From: Acidobacteriota bacterium
Lineage (GTDB): Bacteria; Acidobacteriota; Terriglobia; Bryobacterales; Bryobacteraceae
Length of the DNA: 64,000 nucleotides
NCBI GenBank assembly: GCA_003223115.1
Contig: QHXW01000152.1
Location: 81,800-145,799 of the forward strand
Direction: 5' to 3'
Part shown: in pieces, positions 19,809 through 30,945 of the stretch
How the letters are laid out: every line of letters starts with the position of its first letter
Numbering within the stretch: position 1 is the first letter of the stretch
Position numbers and translations under genes: made by a program
Notes under the pieces: generated by a model
What the model was told of the DNA's origin: nothing
Seen by the model: only the letters and a program-made list of their open reading frames with translations
The model's database searches: none

Positions 19809-21377
19809 ATGACTTCTATTCCGCAACCGCTCTCAGGATTTCGCAATGAACCCATGGCGGATTTTTCCGTGCCCGCCAATCGCCGCGCCATCGAGGCGGC
19901 CCTTCAGAAAGTCCGCTCGGAGTTCGGGCACGAGTATGACCTGCTCATTGGCGGAGATCGTGTCAAGACCACGGACAAGCTGCGTTCGATCAATCCGTCG
20001 CGGCCCTCGGAAGTCGTGGGCATCCATCAAAAAGCTACGCCGGAACTGGCGTCGCGCGCCGTCGAGTCAACTTACGCATATTTTCCGGAGTGGGCTGCCA
20101 CCAGCCAGGAAAGCCGCGTGCGGAAACTTCTGGCCGCCGCGCAGCTCTTGCGCGAGCACAAGTACGAGTTTGATGCGTGGCTAGTCTGCGAAGCCGGAAA
20201 AACCTGGCCGGAAGCCGAGGCGGATGTTTCTGAAGCCATCGACTTTTGCGAATACTATGCCCGCGAAATGCTGCGTCTGAGCGGACCGCAGCCGGTGGTG
20301 CAGATGCCCGGTGAAAGAGATGAGCTTCGTTATCTTCCGCTGGGGGTGGGCATTATCATTCCGCCCTGGAATTTTCCACTCGCCATCGTGGTGGGCATGA
20401 CTGTCGCCGCGCTGGTCACCGGGAACACGGTCGTCATCAAGCCATCGAGCGAGACCCCGACTGTAGCGGCAAAATTCGCAGAATTGCTGCTGGAAGCGGG
20501 TTTTCCGACCCGTTCCTTTAGCTTTCTGCCAGGCAGCGGCTCTGCCGTTGGTGATCTGCTGGTTTCTCACCCCAAGACGCGCTTCATTGCCTTTACGGGC
20601 TCGCGCGAGGTGGGGCTACGCATCAACGAGTTGGCGGCCAAAACCCAGCCCGGACAGAAGTGGATAAAACGCGTGGTCGCCGAAATGGGCGGCAAGGACG
20701 CCATCATCGTGGATGGCGATGCGGATGTGGATAAGGCTGTCGACGGCGTTCTGGTGTCGGCTTTCGGATACCAGGGGCAGAAATGCTCCGCCTGCTCGCG
20801 GGCCATCGTCGACGCGCGTGTTTACGATCAGTTTCTAGACAAGCTAAAGAAGAAAACCGAGACTCTCACAGTCGGTCCCTCGGACGATCCCAGCAACTTC
20901 ATGGGGCCGGTGATCAGCGAGAATGCGCGCAAAACCATCCTGCAGTACATCGAAGTCGGCTCGAAGGAAGGAAAAGCCGTGACCGGAGGCGGAGCGGCGC
21001 CTGGCGATGGATTCTTCGTGAAGCCGACAATCATTGCGGACGTGGATTCGACGGCCCGCATTTTTCAGGAGGAAATCTTCGGGCCCGTGCTGGCCGTGAC
21101 CAAGGCCAGGAATTTCGAGCACGCGCTGGAGTTGGCCAACGATTCTCAATACGGTCTCACGGGCGCCATTTTCTCGAACGACGCCGAGCACATCCGGCGC
21201 GCGCGCGAAGAGTTCTTCGTGGGCAATCTGTACGTGAACCGGAAGTGCACGGGCGCCATAGTGGGAGCGCATCCCTTCGGCGGATTCAACATGTCCGGTA
21301 CGGATTCCAAGGCCGGTGGTCCCGACTACCTGCTGCTGTTTCTGCAAGCTAAATCCATCGCCGAGCGCGCGGGCTAG
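19809..21377 (+). CDS. rocA: L-glutamate gamma-semialdehyde dehydrogenase (1-pyrroline-5-carboxylate dehydrogenase)
   Basis: Oxidises glutamate semialdehyde, from proline or arginine breakdown, to glutamate using NAD. Family marks: [38 protein letters not shown] for NAD binding, [11 protein letters not shown], the glutamate in [13 protein letters not shown], and catalytic C326 in [32 protein letters not shown] is typical of the RocA/PruA branch. The length of 522 aa is normal for the monofunctional enzyme. ATG 19809 is preferred over an in-frame TTG at 19797. No proline dehydrogenase gene lies nearby. Confidence 0.9.
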   Translation: MTSIPQPLSGFRNEPMADFSVPANRRAIEAALQKVRSEFGHEYDLLIGGDRVKTTDKLRSINPSRPSEVVGIHQKATPELASRAVESTYAYFPEWAATSQESRVRKLLAAAQLLREHKYEFDAWLVCEAGKTWPEAEADVSEAIDFCEYYAREMLRLSGPQPVVQMPGERDELRYLPLGVGIIIPPWNFPLAIVVGMTVAALVTGNTVVIKPSSETPTVAAKFAELLLEAGFPTRSFSFLPGSGSAVGDLLVSHPKTRFIAFTGSREVGLRINELAAKTQPGQKWIKRVVAEMGGKDAIIVDGDADVDKAVDGVLVSAFGYQGQKCSACSRAIVDARVYDQFLDKLKKKTETLTVGPSDDPSNFMGPVISENARKTILQYIEVGSKEGKAVTGGGAAPGDGFFVKPTIIADVDSTARIFQEEIFGPVLAVTKARNFEHALELANDSQYGLTGAIFSNDAEHIRRAREEFFVGNLYVNRKCTGAIVGAHPFGGFNMSGTDSKAGGPDYLLLFLQAKSIAERAG

Positions 21378-21388
21378 CGGTGGCCTTA

Positions 21389-21459
21389 GCTTTCGCCGGT
21401 CTGCTGCTTCCGTGGGGCCGGCGTCGCGACCCGCGTCGTATCCGGGCTTTCGCCGGTCT
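21389..21459. repeat. short direct repeats and repeat C, copy 1
   Basis: GCTTTCGCCGGTCT occurs at 21389-21402 and again at 21446-21459. Overlapping the second is a 21-nt sequence (21429-21449) whose reverse complement is found exactly at 61216-61236. On the minus strand the interval also reads as a 26-codon frame after the sigma-factor pseudogene, which I do not take as a gene. Confidence 0.65.
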
Positions 21460-21477
21460 TCTGCATGAGGTGAATCG

Positions 21478-22042
21478 TCACGCCGCCGCGCCCGGTGATC
21501 GTGTGTAAGCCTCCCGGAACCGGGCTTTGGCCCTGAAGATCAGTACGCGCAGATAATCCTGGTCCCCAAAAAATTCAAACACAACTCGGCCGGCTCACGC
21601 TCATCCAGGAAAATAGCTCGCAACAATCTGCGGTCGCGATTAGCCAGCTCGGAAAGCACCTTCCGCACCAGAAGTTTGCGCTGTTCGTTGACGAGCGGCG
21701 CGTCCAGCTCCTGGCTGATGTCGAACGGCTCGCACTCTTCAACGTCCGCGGATTCGTAGCGGCGCTCATTGCGCCTGAGCTCAATGGCCACATAATGGCA
21801 GACGCCGCTGACGAAGGCGCCGAACTTGCGGGGTTTTCAATGCTGTCTTTTTCTCGAACGGCTCGCAATACGCGGCAAAGGGTCTCCTGCCGAATATCCT
21901 CCAGCAACTGCTGGGAATAAACGCGCCGGCGCAATTTTAAATAGATTAATTCGCCGAAATAAGCCGCGAAATGCCTCTCGACTTCTGGGTTCCCTTCGCG
22001 CAATAACTGCAGATATTCGCGGTCAAACGCTCGAAAATCCAA
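21478..22042 (-). pseudogene. ECF-like sigma-70 family factor, two frameshifts
   Basis: Reads from a TTG at 22042: FDREYLQLLREGNPEVERHF and LLEDIRQETLCRVLRAVRE form sigma region 2. A 1-nt loss in a C run near 21830 (ENP, then RKFGAFVSGVCHYVAIEL in another frame) breaks it. SELANRDRRLLRAIFLDERE is region 4, and a second 1-nt loss in a T run near 21570 separates LCLNF from GDQDYLRVLIFRAKARFREA. The reconstructed protein ends at the TGA at 21478-21480. Each lesion is a single base in a homopolymer. As read, no complete sigma factor is made. Confidence 0.8.
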
Positions 22043-22067
22043 GCGGCACGCCCTTTATATCAGGGCA

Positions 22068-22073
22068 ATTATA
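22068..22073 (-). promoter_or_regulatory. -10 box upstream of the sigma-factor pseudogene
   Basis: On the minus strand this is a perfect TATAAT, 25 nt before the TTG start. A weak TTACAA lies 17 nt further upstream as a candidate -35. A small hairpin (CCCT/AGGG arms, 22051-22065) is in the leader. Confidence 0.45.
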
Positions 22074-22176
22074 ACCCGGTGGACACGATTTTGTAAGTGT
22101 GTTAATTTGGCTGGTGCCCCGATGCGAAGGGGACCAAGAAGTCACAAGCACAGGGTCAAATCCTTTTGACGCGGCA

Positions 22177-22225
22177 CAGGCTTTAACGCCTGTTAAGGGC
22201 CGGGGCGTGTCCAACGCTCCGGCCC
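22177..22225. repeat. two adjacent inverted repeats (hairpins)
   Basis: The first has arms CAGGC and GCCTG with a 6-nt loop (22177-22192). The second has 12-bp arms from 22197 to 22225, GGGCCGGGGCGT paired to ACGCTCCGGCCC with one G-T pair, and the loop GTCCA. No T run follows, so it is not a typical terminator. It lies in the 226-bp gap between two pseudogenes. Confidence 0.7.
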
Positions 22226-22268
22226 TGTTGCATGGCAGGATGAGCCCCACACCGTTGATGTTCTTTAT

Positions 22269-23261
22269 ATGTTCTTTGGATTCAATTTTGAGTATGTTCC
22301 TCAGGAACAGCTCAAGGGTGAGCCAAAATCCATGCGAGTAGAGCGGGAAGAATCCTTGGATGCGACCGGCAACCCAATCACCGCAATACGGTACGTCCAA
22401 CAAGTGACTGAGTATCGTAAGGATGGCAAGGAGGCCGAACATCGCACCTATCGCCCCGACGGGACGCTGTCCTATCGCGACTTGTACGAATATGAGGAAG
22501 ATGGCCGCCTGGCTAAGGTGACGACCCTGGACGATACCGGCACCCCAGTGCGTGTCCAAACGGTATACCGAACCGGGCCGGGAATGGAAGAAGTGGTCGA
22601 CGTCGGCCCAGATGGCCGAGAACGATCACGTACCATGAACAGGCGAGATGAGGCTGGCCGTCCACTGGAATCGACGGTAACCGAGATGAACCACATACAG
22701 GCTCACCTGGCTCTGCTATGACGATCAGGGCCGCCCGGTTGAAGCGCGGTTAACCTTGGACCCCCCTACACAGCCCGCCCATCGGTGACGACGCGCCGAT
22801 GAGCATGCGTCTTGACATGGCTTATCACCCCGGGAACCGGGCTGTGACGACCTGGTACGGACCAGACGGGACCATTCTCAATATCATCCTACAAAAGGCA
22901 ATTGACGCTGAGCGCTCTCGGCAATTGCGAGACCTGTCTGGTGTTCCAACTGCTGTGCACTTCACCCAATGGGTGACAAATGCCATTGCTGCAAATATTT
23001 GCGGCTGAAGAGGAACGCTCATATGGCGGGCTCTTAACCGCCGTTTTTGGGATCATGGAGACAAGCGAGGACGAAGCCGGACAGGCATTCTCGCAGGTGC
23101 TGCCCACGCAGGGCGGCACACCTCAAGCGATTACGATGGAGCGGATTGATTCGCGAGATTCAAAAGGGAATTGGAGCCAGAAAACGATTCTTGCGTGCAA
23201 TCCAGAAAGCCAAGACCACCAACCCAGAGCAGTGGTCCATCGAACGATCACCTATCCCTGA
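22269..23261 (+). pseudogene. decayed YD-repeat-like protein gene
   Basis: Three consecutive open segments in different frames share one style. 22269-22721 encodes RTYRPDGTLSYRDLYEYEED followed by GRLAKVTTLDDTG and DVGPDGRERSRTMNRRDEAG. CYDDQGRPVEARLTLD follows to a TGA near 22789. RLDMAYHPGNRAVTTWYGPDGT is in the next frame, and the last part ends DSRDSKGNWSQKTIL to HRTITYP at 23261. 'Y-x-Y-D-x-G' and a final GNW-KKT-RTI-Y motif are common in YD/RHS-like secreted proteins. At least three shifts or stops prevent a full product. The original start is unclear. Confidence 0.6.
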
Positions 23262-23330
23262 TTGTTGTGAGCAGGCGAAAGTCTGCCGGCAGACCGCCTG
23301 CTGCTGATTCCCCTCGCCGAGACCCGCGAG

Positions 23331-23347
23331 CACGGCATTAAGCCGTG
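23331..23347 (-). terminator. hairpin across the carB stop codon
   Basis: Perfect 6-bp arms CACGGC and GCCGTG enclose the TAA stop of carB. There is no U tract, so this may be a weak or factor-assisted terminator or only a stabilising 3' structure. Confidence 0.3.
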
Positions 23348-26300
23348 GTCTTCTTGGCTTCGTGAATCTGCTGCAGGCTCCAGACGCGCACCTTCTCGCC
23401 TTTCACCGCCGCGATGGCTTCGGCAGCCGCACGGGCTCCGCTCAAGGTGGTAATACAAGGGACCCTAAATAAAATTGCACTGCGACGGATGACCTTTTCG
23501 TCTGAAAAAGAAAGTGCGCCGGTCGCCGTGTAAATAATCAACTGGATGGAGCCCGCCTTGAGCAGATCCACGGCATTGGGCCGGCCTTCGTTTACCTTAA
23601 ACACCACCTTGCAGCGCAAGCCCGCAGCCTCGAGCGCCGCGGCCGTGCCCCGCGTGGCCACCAGGTTGAAGCCCATCTCGGCGAAGCGACGCGCCACTTG
23701 AACCGCGTCCGGCCTGTAACGGTCGTTCACGCTGATAAAAACCGTGCCTTTCTCGGGCAACGGAGTCCCGGCGCTCAATTGCGCTTTCGCAAACGCTTCT
23801 CCGAAGTTTTCCCCAACACCCATCACTTCTCCGGTCGAACGCATCTCGGGCCCCAGCGCCGGATCCACGTCCGGAAATTTGTTGAACGGGAATACCGGTG
23901 ATTTGACGAAGCTCTGCGGAACGGGCAGCCGGCCGGAGGCCACGCCGTGAGTCAGGTGCGTTAAGTCCTGTAATTTGCGGCCCAGCATCAGGGCCACGGC
24001 CACTTTGGGCAGCGGGACGCCGGTGGCTTTGCTCACGTAGGGCACCGTCCGCGAAGCTCGCGGATTCACCTCGAGCACATACACCGTGCCTTCTTTGATG
24101 GCATACTGCACGTTCATCAGGCCCACCACTTTGAGCGCCAGCGCGAGCTTCACCGTGTACTCTTCGATGGTGGCCACGTCTTTTGCCGAAAGCGACATCG
24201 TCGGCAGCACGCACGAACTGTCGCCCGAGTGCACGCCCGCTTCTTCGATGTGTTCCATCACGCCCGCGATCAGCACGTCTTCGTTGTCGGCCAGCGCGTC
24301 CACGTCCACTTCGGTCGCGTCCTCGAGAAAGCGGTCCACCAGCACCGGACGCTCCTGCGAAAAAGTCACCGCTTCGCGCATGTAATGCCGCACGGTTTCT
24401 TCGTCATAAGCGATGACCATGGCCCGTCCACCCAGCACGTAACTGGGCCGCACCAGCACCGGGTAGCCGATCCGGCGTGCCACTTTGCAGGCTTCTTCGA
24501 CGCTGGTAGCGCTGCCATTTTCCGGACACGGAATGCCGAGTTCCAGTAGCAGGCGTCCGAAAAGTTTCCGGTCTTCCGCCAAGTCGATGTTCTCGGGATC
24601 GGTTCCTATGATGGGTACGCCGGCTTTCTTCAGCGGAATCGAAAGGTTCAACGGGGTTTGGCCGCCGAACTGCACGATGACACCGTCGGGCTTCTCGGTA
24701 TCGTAGATATTCAGCACGTGCTCGAGCGTGAGCGGTTCGAAGTACAGCCGGTCGCTGGTGTCATAATCCGTCGAAACCGTTTCCGGATTACAGTTCACCA
24801 TGATCGATTCGACTTCCTCCGCCTGCAATGCAAACGAGGCGTGGCAGCAGCAATAATCGAACTCGATTCCCTGCCCGATGCGATTGGGCCCGCTCCCCAG
24901 AATCATGATTTTCCGCCTGTTGGTGGGGTTTGCTTCGCACTGGGACTCGTAACAGGAGTACAGATACGGCGTGAAGCTCTCGAACTCCGCAGCGCACGTG
25001 TCCACGCGGCTGAACACGGCCTGAATGCCCAACTGCTTGCGTTTCGCGCGTACCGCCGCCTCATTGGTGCCCCAAGTCTTGGCCAGTTGCACATCGGAGA
25101 TTCCGCAGCGCTTGGCTCTCGAGATCAGTTCTTTAGAAGCCTGGTCGAGTTTGGTCGCTCCTAACTCGGCCTCCAACTCCGCGACTTCGCGAATTTGCTC
25201 CAGAAACCACGGGTCTATCGACGTTTTTTCGTGGATTTGATCTACCGTATATCCGCTTTCAAGCGCGAAGCGAATGTAATTCAGGCGGTCCGGCGTGGGT
25301 GTAATCAGTTTCTGCGGGATCAAGTCTTCGTCAAAATTCTCCGAGCCGAATGCCTTGCCGGTTTCGAGGCTGCGCATGCCTTTCCATAACGCCTCTTTGA
25401 ACGTGCGGCCAATGGCCATTACCTCGCCCACGGATTTCATCTGCGTGCCCAGCACGGTGTCGGCGCCGGGGAATTTTTCGAACTGCCACTTGGGAATCTT
25501 GACCACCACGTAATCGAGAGTCGGTTCAAACGACGCCGGAGTGGTCTTGGTGATATCGTTGCGAATCTCGTCCAGCCGGTAACCCACCGCCAGTTTGGCG
25601 GCGATCTTGGCGATGGGAAATCCCGTGGCTTTCGATGCCAGCGCCGAGCTGCGCGATACGCGCGGATTCATTTCCACAATCACCATGCGCCCTGTATGCG
25701 GATGAATGGCAAACTGTACGTTCGAGCCACCGGTGTCCACGCCGATCTCCCGCAAGCAGCTAATGGCGCCATCGCGCATCATCTGGTATTCGCGATCGGT
25801 TAACGTCTGAGCCGGCGCCACCGTGATGGAGTCGCCCGTGTGTACGCCCATGGGATCGAAGTTTTCGATCGAACAGATGATGATGACGTTGTCGGCGAGA
25901 TCGCGCATAACCTCCAGCTCGAACTCTTTCCACCCGAGAACGCTCTCTTCGATCAGCACCTCATGCACGGGCGAGAGCGTGATTCCACGATCCAGAATCT
26001 CGATCATCTCTTCGCGGTTGTAGGCGATGCCGCCGCCGGTGCCACCCAACGTAAAGCTGGGCCGCAGAATCACCGGATAACCTGCACGACCAGCGAAATC
26101 CAGCGCGTCCTGGATTTTCGTGACCAGTTGCGACTGCGGAACTTCCAGACCGATGCGCCGCATTGCGTCTTTAAACAGCAGCCGGTCCTCGGCCTTCTTG
26201 ATGGCGTCTAGTTTTGCGCCAATCAGCTCCACACCGTACTTGTCCAGCACGCCGGATTCAGCCAGATCCACTGAAAGATTCAGCGCTGTCTGTCCGCCGA

Positions 26301-26568
26301 CGGTCGAGAGCAGCGCGTCCGGCCGTTCCAGCCTGATGATCTCGGTCAGATATTCGCGGGTGAGCGGTTCCACGTAGGTCCGATCGGCCAGCTCCGGATC
26401 CGTCATGATGGTGGCGGGATTGGAATTGACCAGCACCACGTCATACCCATCGGATTTCAGCGCTTTTGCAGCCTGGGTCCCCGAATAATCGAACTCGCAA
26501 GCCTGGCCGATCACGATGGGCCCGGAACCGATGATCAGGATTCGCTTGAGATCGTCTCTGCGAGGCAT
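23338..26568 (-). CDS. carB: carbamoyl-phosphate synthase, large subunit
   Basis: Makes carbamoyl phosphate for pyrimidines and arginine from bicarbonate, ATP and ammonia supplied by CarA. 1076 aa, full length. Two homologous ATP-grasp halves are seen: the first opens with [20 protein letters not shown] (residues 8-27) and contains [14 protein letters not shown]; the second opens with [20 protein letters not shown] near 555 and contains [15 protein letters not shown]. The last 140 residues form the MGS-like allosteric domain ([20 protein letters not shown]). It starts 2 nt after carA. The frame is intact over 3.2 kb. Confidence 0.98.
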   Translation of the reverse strand: MPRRDDLKRILIIGSGPIVIGQACEFDYSGTQAAKALKSDGYDVVLVNSNPATIMTDPELADRTYVEPLTREYLTEIIRLERPDALLSTVGGQTALNLSVDLAESGVLDKYGVELIGAKLDAIKKAEDRLLFKDAMRRIGLEVPQSQLVTKIQDALDFAGRAGYPVILRPSFTLGGTGGGIAYNREEMIEILDRGITLSPVHEVLIEESVLGWKEFELEVMRDLADNVIIICSIENFDPMGVHTGDSITVAPAQTLTDREYQMMRDGAISCLREIGVDTGGSNVQFAIHPHTGRMVIVEMNPRVSRSSALASKATGFPIAKIAAKLAVGYRLDEIRNDITKTTPASFEPTLDYVVVKIPKWQFEKFPGADTVLGTQMKSVGEVMAIGRTFKEALWKGMRSLETGKAFGSENFDEDLIPQKLITPTPDRLNYIRFALESGYTVDQIHEKTSIDPWFLEQIREVAELEAELGATKLDQASKELISRAKRCGISDVQLAKTWGTNEAAVRAKRKQLGIQAVFSRVDTCAAEFESFTPYLYSCYESQCEANPTNRRKIMILGSGPNRIGQGIEFDYCCCHASFALQAEEVESIMVNCNPETVSTDYDTSDRLYFEPLTLEHVLNIYDTEKPDGVIVQFGGQTPLNLSIPLKKAGVPIIGTDPENIDLAEDRKLFGRLLLELGIPCPENGSATSVEEACKVARRIGYPVLVRPSYVLGGRAMVIAYDEETVRHYMREAVTFSQERPVLVDRFLEDATEVDVDALADNEDVLIAGVMEHIEEAGVHSGDSSCVLPTMSLSAKDVATIEEYTVKLALALKVVGLMNVQYAIKEGTVYVLEVNPRASRTVPYVSKATGVPLPKVAVALMLGRKLQDLTHLTHGVASGRLPVPQSFVKSPVFPFNKFPDVDPALGPEMRSTGEVMGVGENFGEAFAKAQLSAGTPLPEKGTVFISVNDRYRPDAVQVARRFAEMGFNLVATRGTAAALEAAGLRCKVVFKVNEGRPNAVDLLKAGSIQLIIYTATGALSFSDEKVIRRSAILFRVPCITTLSGARAAAEAIAAVKGEKVRVWSLQQIHEAKKTTA

Positions 26569-26570
26569 GC

Positions 26571-27710
26571 TTAGTGCGCCTCCGGCTTTTGTTCGGCCAT
26601 GAATTTGACGAAATCATCGAAGAGGTAATGCGAGTCGTGAGGTCCGGGCGCCGCTTCCGGGTGATACTGCACGCAGAATACAGGATGGCGGCGGTGACGA
26701 AAACCTTCCAGGGTGTCATCGTTCAGGTTCACGTGCGTGATCTCGACGTCGGCTGGATTGAGCGAATCCTGGTCCACGGCGAACCCGTGGTTGTGCGATG
26801 TGATTTCAACTCGCTGGCTCACCTGGTTGAGAACCGGGTGGTTCGCGCCGCGATGCCCGAACTTGAGCTTGTAGGTCTTGCCGCCGAATGCCAGCCCCAG
26901 GAGCTGGTGGCCCAGGCAGATGCCGAAAATCGGGACTTTCCCCACTAGCCGCCGGATGTTGTCCACTTGCGGCTGAAGCGGCTCTGGATCGCCAGGACCG
27001 TTCGAAAGAAACACGCCATCCGGCTTCAGGGCCATGACGTCGTCGGCCGAGGTCAGCGCGGGCACCACCGTGGTCCGGCACCCTACTTGCACCAGCCGGC
27101 GCAAAATATTCTGTTTGATGCCGTAGTCGTAGGCCACTACGTGCAAGCGCGGCTCGATCGGACGCGGAACCCGTTCTGAGGGAGAGCATGGATCCACCGG
27201 GTGAATCCATTCGTACTTTTCGGGTGTACTCACGCGGCTGGCCAGATCGAGACCAGCCATTGTCGGAATCCCGCGGGCTTTTTCCACGAGCTTCGCCGCG
27301 TCGGTTTCCACCGCCGACAGCACCCCGCGCATCACTCCGCGCGTCCGCAGATGCCGCACCAAAGCGCGCGTGTCGACGTCGGAAACCACCGGGATCCCGT
27401 ACTTTTCCAGATAGATTCGCGCCAGTTGATCCGAACGCCAGTTGCTCGCGACCCCGGAAAACTCACGCACCACCAGACCTTCGATGTACGGCCGCGCCGA
27501 TTCGTTGTCCTCGACGTTGGTCCCGTAATTGCCGATCTGCGGATTGGTCAGAATGACGATTTGTCCAGCGTATGACGGATCCGTGAAGATTTCCTGGTAA
27601 CCCGTTAAAGCCGTGTTGAAAACCACTTCTCCGGAACGCTCAGTAGGCGCACCTAAACTCCTGCCTTCGAAGACCGTCCCGTCTTCCAAGGCCAGGATTG
27701 CTCGGTCCAA
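26571..27710 (-). CDS. carA: carbamoyl-phosphate synthase, small (glutaminase) subunit
   Basis: Hydrolyses glutamine and passes ammonia to CarB. The N-terminal CPSase domain ([32 protein letters not shown]) covers about 1-150; the class I glutamine amidotransferase domain covers about 190-375, with nucleophile C265 in [15 protein letters not shown] and the His-Glu pair in [13 protein letters not shown]. The start is TTG at 27710, supported by AGGAGG at the right distance. The two-gene carAB operon reads leftwards. Confidence 0.97.
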   Translation of the reverse strand: MDRAILALEDGTVFEGRSLGAPTERSGEVVFNTALTGYQEIFTDPSYAGQIVILTNPQIGNYGTNVEDNESARPYIEGLVVREFSGVASNWRSDQLARIYLEKYGIPVVSDVDTRALVRHLRTRGVMRGVLSAVETDAAKLVEKARGIPTMAGLDLASRVSTPEKYEWIHPVDPCSPSERVPRPIEPRLHVVAYDYGIKQNILRRLVQVGCRTTVVPALTSADDVMALKPDGVFLSNGPGDPEPLQPQVDNIRRLVGKVPIFGICLGHQLLGLAFGGKTYKLKFGHRGANHPVLNQVSQRVEITSHNHGFAVDQDSLNPADVEITHVNLNDDTLEGFRHRRHPVFCVQYHPEAAPGPHDSHYLFDDFVKFMAEQKPEAH

Positions 27711-27718
27711 ACGATGTT

Positions 27719-27724
27719 CCTCCT
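27719..27724 (-). promoter_or_regulatory. carA: strong Shine-Dalgarno for the TTG start of carA
   Basis: A perfect AGGAGG on the minus strand ends 8 nt before the TTG. This decides the start, because no ATG or GTG lies in frame close by. Confidence 0.7.
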
Positions 27725-27822
27725 GGGGGATTCGGTAACTCTTATTTTAACGTAGGCAAGCGCCCGGTGGCCGGGTTTTTCCGAACCGTAGCCAAGCCTG
27801 ACCAACGGGCTGCCGCCGGAAG

Positions 27823-28956
27823 TCATTCCAGGTGCATGCGCTTGTCATACCCGGTCATTTCTAGGTACCCCACGCCGTTTGATGATCCCGAGTACGTGAC
27901 CGCGCCTTCCCAGTAAGTGGGACCCCCGTTGTCCGTCGAAATCAATTCCTGCTGGTTGAGCTGTACGCTGGCTTCGAGCGATACGCCGAACGCCGGCACC
28001 TGAATCTTCCAGCGAACCGGGTAAGCCGCGCCAGTCTTCGGGCTTTTCCATTGCGCGCCCGGCGTCAGAGAGAACTCGGCTCGGGTGAGGTGATGGGCAC
28101 GGCCTTCGCGATCGATATACGTTCCCGAGGAGTATGGATCGATACTGCCGTCTTTCCGGCGCAGCTCAAACACCATCAGCTCGGTTCCATTATCCAGTTG
28201 GACGCTGAACCAGTCCCATCCCACCTGGTTCTCGGCCAGCTGGTGCGTGGACCATTCGTGATCCATCCAGGCGGTGCCGCGGACTTCGCGCCGTGAGCGG
28301 TCGAGCCATACTTCGCCCGTCACTTCGAGCCGTGGAAACGAGACGTAGTATGACGCTTGGCCTTCGCCGGGCGCCTTTTGGCTGACGCCTTGAGTCCCGT
28401 GAATGACCGGTGGCTTGAGAGCATTCAGCCTCAGCCGGAAGCGGAACTCCTCGGCCACGGCCTCCAACGTTTGCTTGTCTCCCTCCCATTGGGACGACCA
28501 GTTTCCGTTCCAGATGCGCTGGCGTGCAAAATCGGCGCCCGCAATCCCGGGTCCACCGCGATTGAGCCGCTGCCGATCGTAAAACCGTTTTCCATCGACA
28601 TCGGTAAGCGCCAGATGTGCCAGGTACAGGTCGTCTACACGCCAGGCAGACTGGTTTTGAGTAGCGCCGCGCCGCTGCCCCTGACGAAAAAAAACCAGCT
28701 CGAAGCCGAAGCGCTTGCCCTGCGCATCCCGCAGATTGCCCGTGTAATACCACCACTCCGTGCGAAACTCCGGATGCGCGAAATGATCCCGCGGAAACTC
28801 GTAATGGTATCCAGGAAGCGCTTTCCGATAGTTGAACGTCTCGCGATCGCTGCCGGCCGCGCTCGGATATGACTCTTGAGCGAGCGAGACCAGCACCGCA
28901 AGGCAGGTGAAAGTTCTCAGAAGTCCTAGTTTACGTCCGCCCAGTCCGCCCAGCAC
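27823..28956 (-). CDS. secreted AttH/CrtC-like lipocalin-fold protein
   Basis: Two tandem lipocalin-like halves are typical of the AttH/carotenoid 1,2-hydratase family. The hallmark [20 protein letters not shown] is in the first half; [20 protein letters not shown] and [17 protein letters not shown] are in the second. A GTG at 28956 gives an N-terminus with basic residues then [16 protein letters not shown], a signal peptide; a longer frame to 29022 would overlap the divergent metX start and is less likely. Some members hydrate carotenoids, others have unknown substrates. No carotenoid genes are nearby, so a hydratase role is not claimed. Confidence 0.78.
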   Translation of the reverse strand: MLGGLGGRKLGLLRTFTCLAVLVSLAQESYPSAAGSDRETFNYRKALPGYHYEFPRDHFAHPEFRTEWWYYTGNLRDAQGKRFGFELVFFRQGQRRGATQNQSAWRVDDLYLAHLALTDVDGKRFYDRQRLNRGGPGIAGADFARQRIWNGNWSSQWEGDKQTLEAVAEEFRFRLRLNALKPPVIHGTQGVSQKAPGEGQASYYVSFPRLEVTGEVWLDRSRREVRGTAWMDHEWSTHQLAENQVGWDWFSVQLDNGTELMVFELRRKDGSIDPYSSGTYIDREGRAHHLTRAEFSLTPGAQWKSPKTGAAYPVRWKIQVPAFGVSLEASVQLNQQELISTDNGGPTYWEGAVTYSGSSNGVGYLEMTGYDKRMHLE

Positions 28957-29006
28957 CCGGCACGGTCCCGCCTTCCCGGTGCTGCTATCATGAAAAATTC
29001 CCGCAC

Positions 29007-30113
29007 ATGACTGTCGACACACAGGCGGTGGAGTTCGATTCGATCTCGCTCGAGAGCGGCGCCAAACTCACGCCGGTGAGTATCGCCTACGAAACGTACG
29101 GTGCGCTGAATGCCTCGAAGTCTAATGCCATCTTGATTCTGCACGCGTTTTCAGGTGACGCGCACGCCGCTGGTATCAGCCACGAAACCGGCAAGCCGGG
29201 GTGGTGGGATAACACCATCGGACCGGGAAAAGCGTTCGACACCGACAAATATTTTGTCATTTGCTCAAACGTCTTGGGCGGATGCCAGGGAACCACGGGC
29301 CCGGCGTCCATCAATCCGCAGACCGGCTGTCCCTACGGCATGTCGTTTCCGGTAATCACCATCGGAGACATGGTCCGGCTGCAGACCATGCTGGTCGACC
29401 ATCTGGGAATTGAGCGGCTCCTGGCCGTCGCCGGTGGTTCCATGGGCGGCATGCAGGCGCTCGAATGGGCGGTTTCGTATCCAGATCGCGTCATCGCGGC
29501 CATTCCCATTGCCACCACGGCGAGACACAGTCCGCAGCAGATCGCATTCAACGAAGTCGGCAGGCAGGCCATCATGGCCGATCCCGACTGGTGCGAGGGC
29601 AATTATTACAGCGGCAAACCGCCGGGGCGCGGCCTCGCTATCGCCCGCATGATCGGTCACATCACCTATATGAGCGATGAATCCATGCGCGAGAAATTCG
29701 GCCGCCGGCTGCGCGAAAAAGAGAAATTCGGATTTGATTTCTCCGTGGATTTTGAGGTCGAGAGCTATTTGCGTTATCGCGGCAGCCAGTTTGTAACACG
29801 CTTCGACGCGAACTCCTACCTGTACATCACCAAAGCCGAAGATTACTTCGACCTGACCAACCCGACCGGCTCGCTCACGGCCGCATTCCAAAAGGTGACG
29901 TCCAGGTTTCTGGTCATCAGCTTCAGCTCGGATTGGCTCTATCCCAGTTATCAATCCGAGGAAATCGTGCGCGTGCTGCGGCGGGCCAATCGGAACGTGG
30001 CGTATTGCGAGCTGCCGTCAAACTACGGCCATGACGCGTTTCTGGTGGACGTCGCAGAGCAAAGTGACGTGATCCGCGGTTTTCTGGCCAGTACCTGCAA
30101 GGAGAACATTTAG
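29007..30113 (+). CDS. metX: homoserine O-acyltransferase (MetX)
   Basis: Acylates homoserine in methionine biosynthesis. An alpha/beta-hydrolase of 368 aa. The nucleophile is S145 in [31 protein letters not shown] forms the oxyanion region, a C-terminal Asp is in [10 protein letters not shown], and the His is in [10 protein letters not shown]. Most MetX enzymes use acetyl-CoA, some succinyl-CoA; the residues that decide this were not assessed. It is followed by metW with a one-base TAGTG overlap, the classic metX-metW pair. Confidence 0.95.
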   Translation: MTVDTQAVEFDSISLESGAKLTPVSIAYETYGALNASKSNAILILHAFSGDAHAAGISHETGKPGWWDNTIGPGKAFDTDKYFVICSNVLGGCQGTTGPASINPQTGCPYGMSFPVITIGDMVRLQTMLVDHLGIERLLAVAGGSMGGMQALEWAVSYPDRVIAAIPIATTARHSPQQIAFNEVGRQAIMADPDWCEGNYYSGKPPGRGLAIARMIGHITYMSDESMREKFGRRLREKEKFGFDFSVDFEVESYLRYRGSQFVTRFDANSYLYITKAEDYFDLTNPTGSLTAAFQKVTSRFLVISFSSDWLYPSYQSEEIVRVLRRANRNVAYCELPSNYGHDAFLVDVAEQSDVIRGFLASTCKENI

Positions 30114-30745
30114 TGCCGGCAGCTGTTCCAGTTAAGGGAAAACCGTTCGTACGCCAATTGCTCGGCCGCAGCGACTTCGCCATCATCAGCGACATCGTAG
30201 AGCCGGGAACGCAGGTGCTCGACCTGGGTTGCGGAGACGGAGAACTTCTGGAGTGGCTGGCCGAAAACAAGGGCGTGGAAGCTCGCGGCGTCGAGATTTC
30301 GCCGGCCAAGGTACAGCGGGCCATTGCCCGCGGCGTCTCCGCTTACCAAGGTGACATCGATGAAGTCTTGCCTGATTACCCGGACCACGCCTTCGACTAC
30401 GTCATTCTCAGCCAGACGCTGCAGGAAACCCGGCAGCCGCTTAAAGTGGTGCGGGAAATGGTCCGCGTGGGCCGGCGCGCCATTGTGGCGTTCCCAAATT
30501 TCGGCCACTGGCCCGTGCGACTCGCCTTGCTCGGAACCGGACGCGCTCCGAAAACCAAATTGTTCCCGCATGACTGGTACGATTCTCCCAATATCCACTT
30601 CCTCACGGTCCATGACTTCGATCAGTTGGCCGGAAAAGAGGGCCTGGTCATCGAGCGCTGTTACTTTCTGGCGGGCCGGCGGCGCGTTACATTCCTGCCG
30701 AACCTGCTCGCCGAAGTTGCGGTTTACCTGGTGAGACGCCGCTAG
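30113..30745 (+). CDS. metW: methionine biosynthesis protein MetW
   Basis: A SAM-methyltransferase-fold protein of 210 aa that activates MetX in other bacteria. Motif I is VLDLGCGDGELLEWLAENKG near residue 37; FDYVILSQTLQETRQPLKVV and RAIVAFPNFGHWPVRLALL are characteristic of MetW. The GTG start overlaps the metX stop by one base, implying translational coupling and roughly equal amounts of the two proteins. Confidence 0.95.
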   Translation: MPAAVPVKGKPFVRQLLGRSDFAIISDIVEPGTQVLDLGCGDGELLEWLAENKGVEARGVEISPAKVQRAIARGVSAYQGDIDEVLPDYPDHAFDYVILSQTLQETRQPLKVVREMVRVGRRAIVAFPNFGHWPVRLALLGTGRAPKTKLFPHDWYDSPNIHFLTVHDFDQLAGKEGLVIERCYFLAGRRRVTFLPNLLAEVAVYLVRRR

Positions 30746-30885
30746 TTCAGACGCAAACGGACCGCCGTTTCTAATTGGTTTCTAGTAGACGCGGGCGTGT
30801 TGTCCGCCGCTACAGGTTTCGGGAAGCAGTCGCCGAAGCCGAAGCAGCGCCTCTGGAGCCGCTGCCATCGCTGCCATCCGCATGC

Positions 30886-30945
30886 CGCTTCAGGCTCATC
30901 CTGTATTGGATAAGACGCTTCAGGCTCATCCTGTATTGGATAAGA
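30886..30945 (+). repeat. two exact tandem copies of a 30-bp unit
   Basis: The unit begins CGCTTCAGGCTCATCCTGTA and ends TTGGATAAGA. It lies in the 374-bp gap between metW and the DksA-like gene. The rest of the gap (30746-31119) shows no gene; there is a GGGG/CCCC hairpin just before the coding start and a TATGAT hexamer right after the repeat. Confidence 0.85.

Noticed and set aside
27763..27780. CCCGG/CCGGG hairpin followed by TTTTT on the plus strand
   Set aside because: It looks like an intrinsic terminator, but both neighbouring genes run on the minus strand, so it terminates nothing known.
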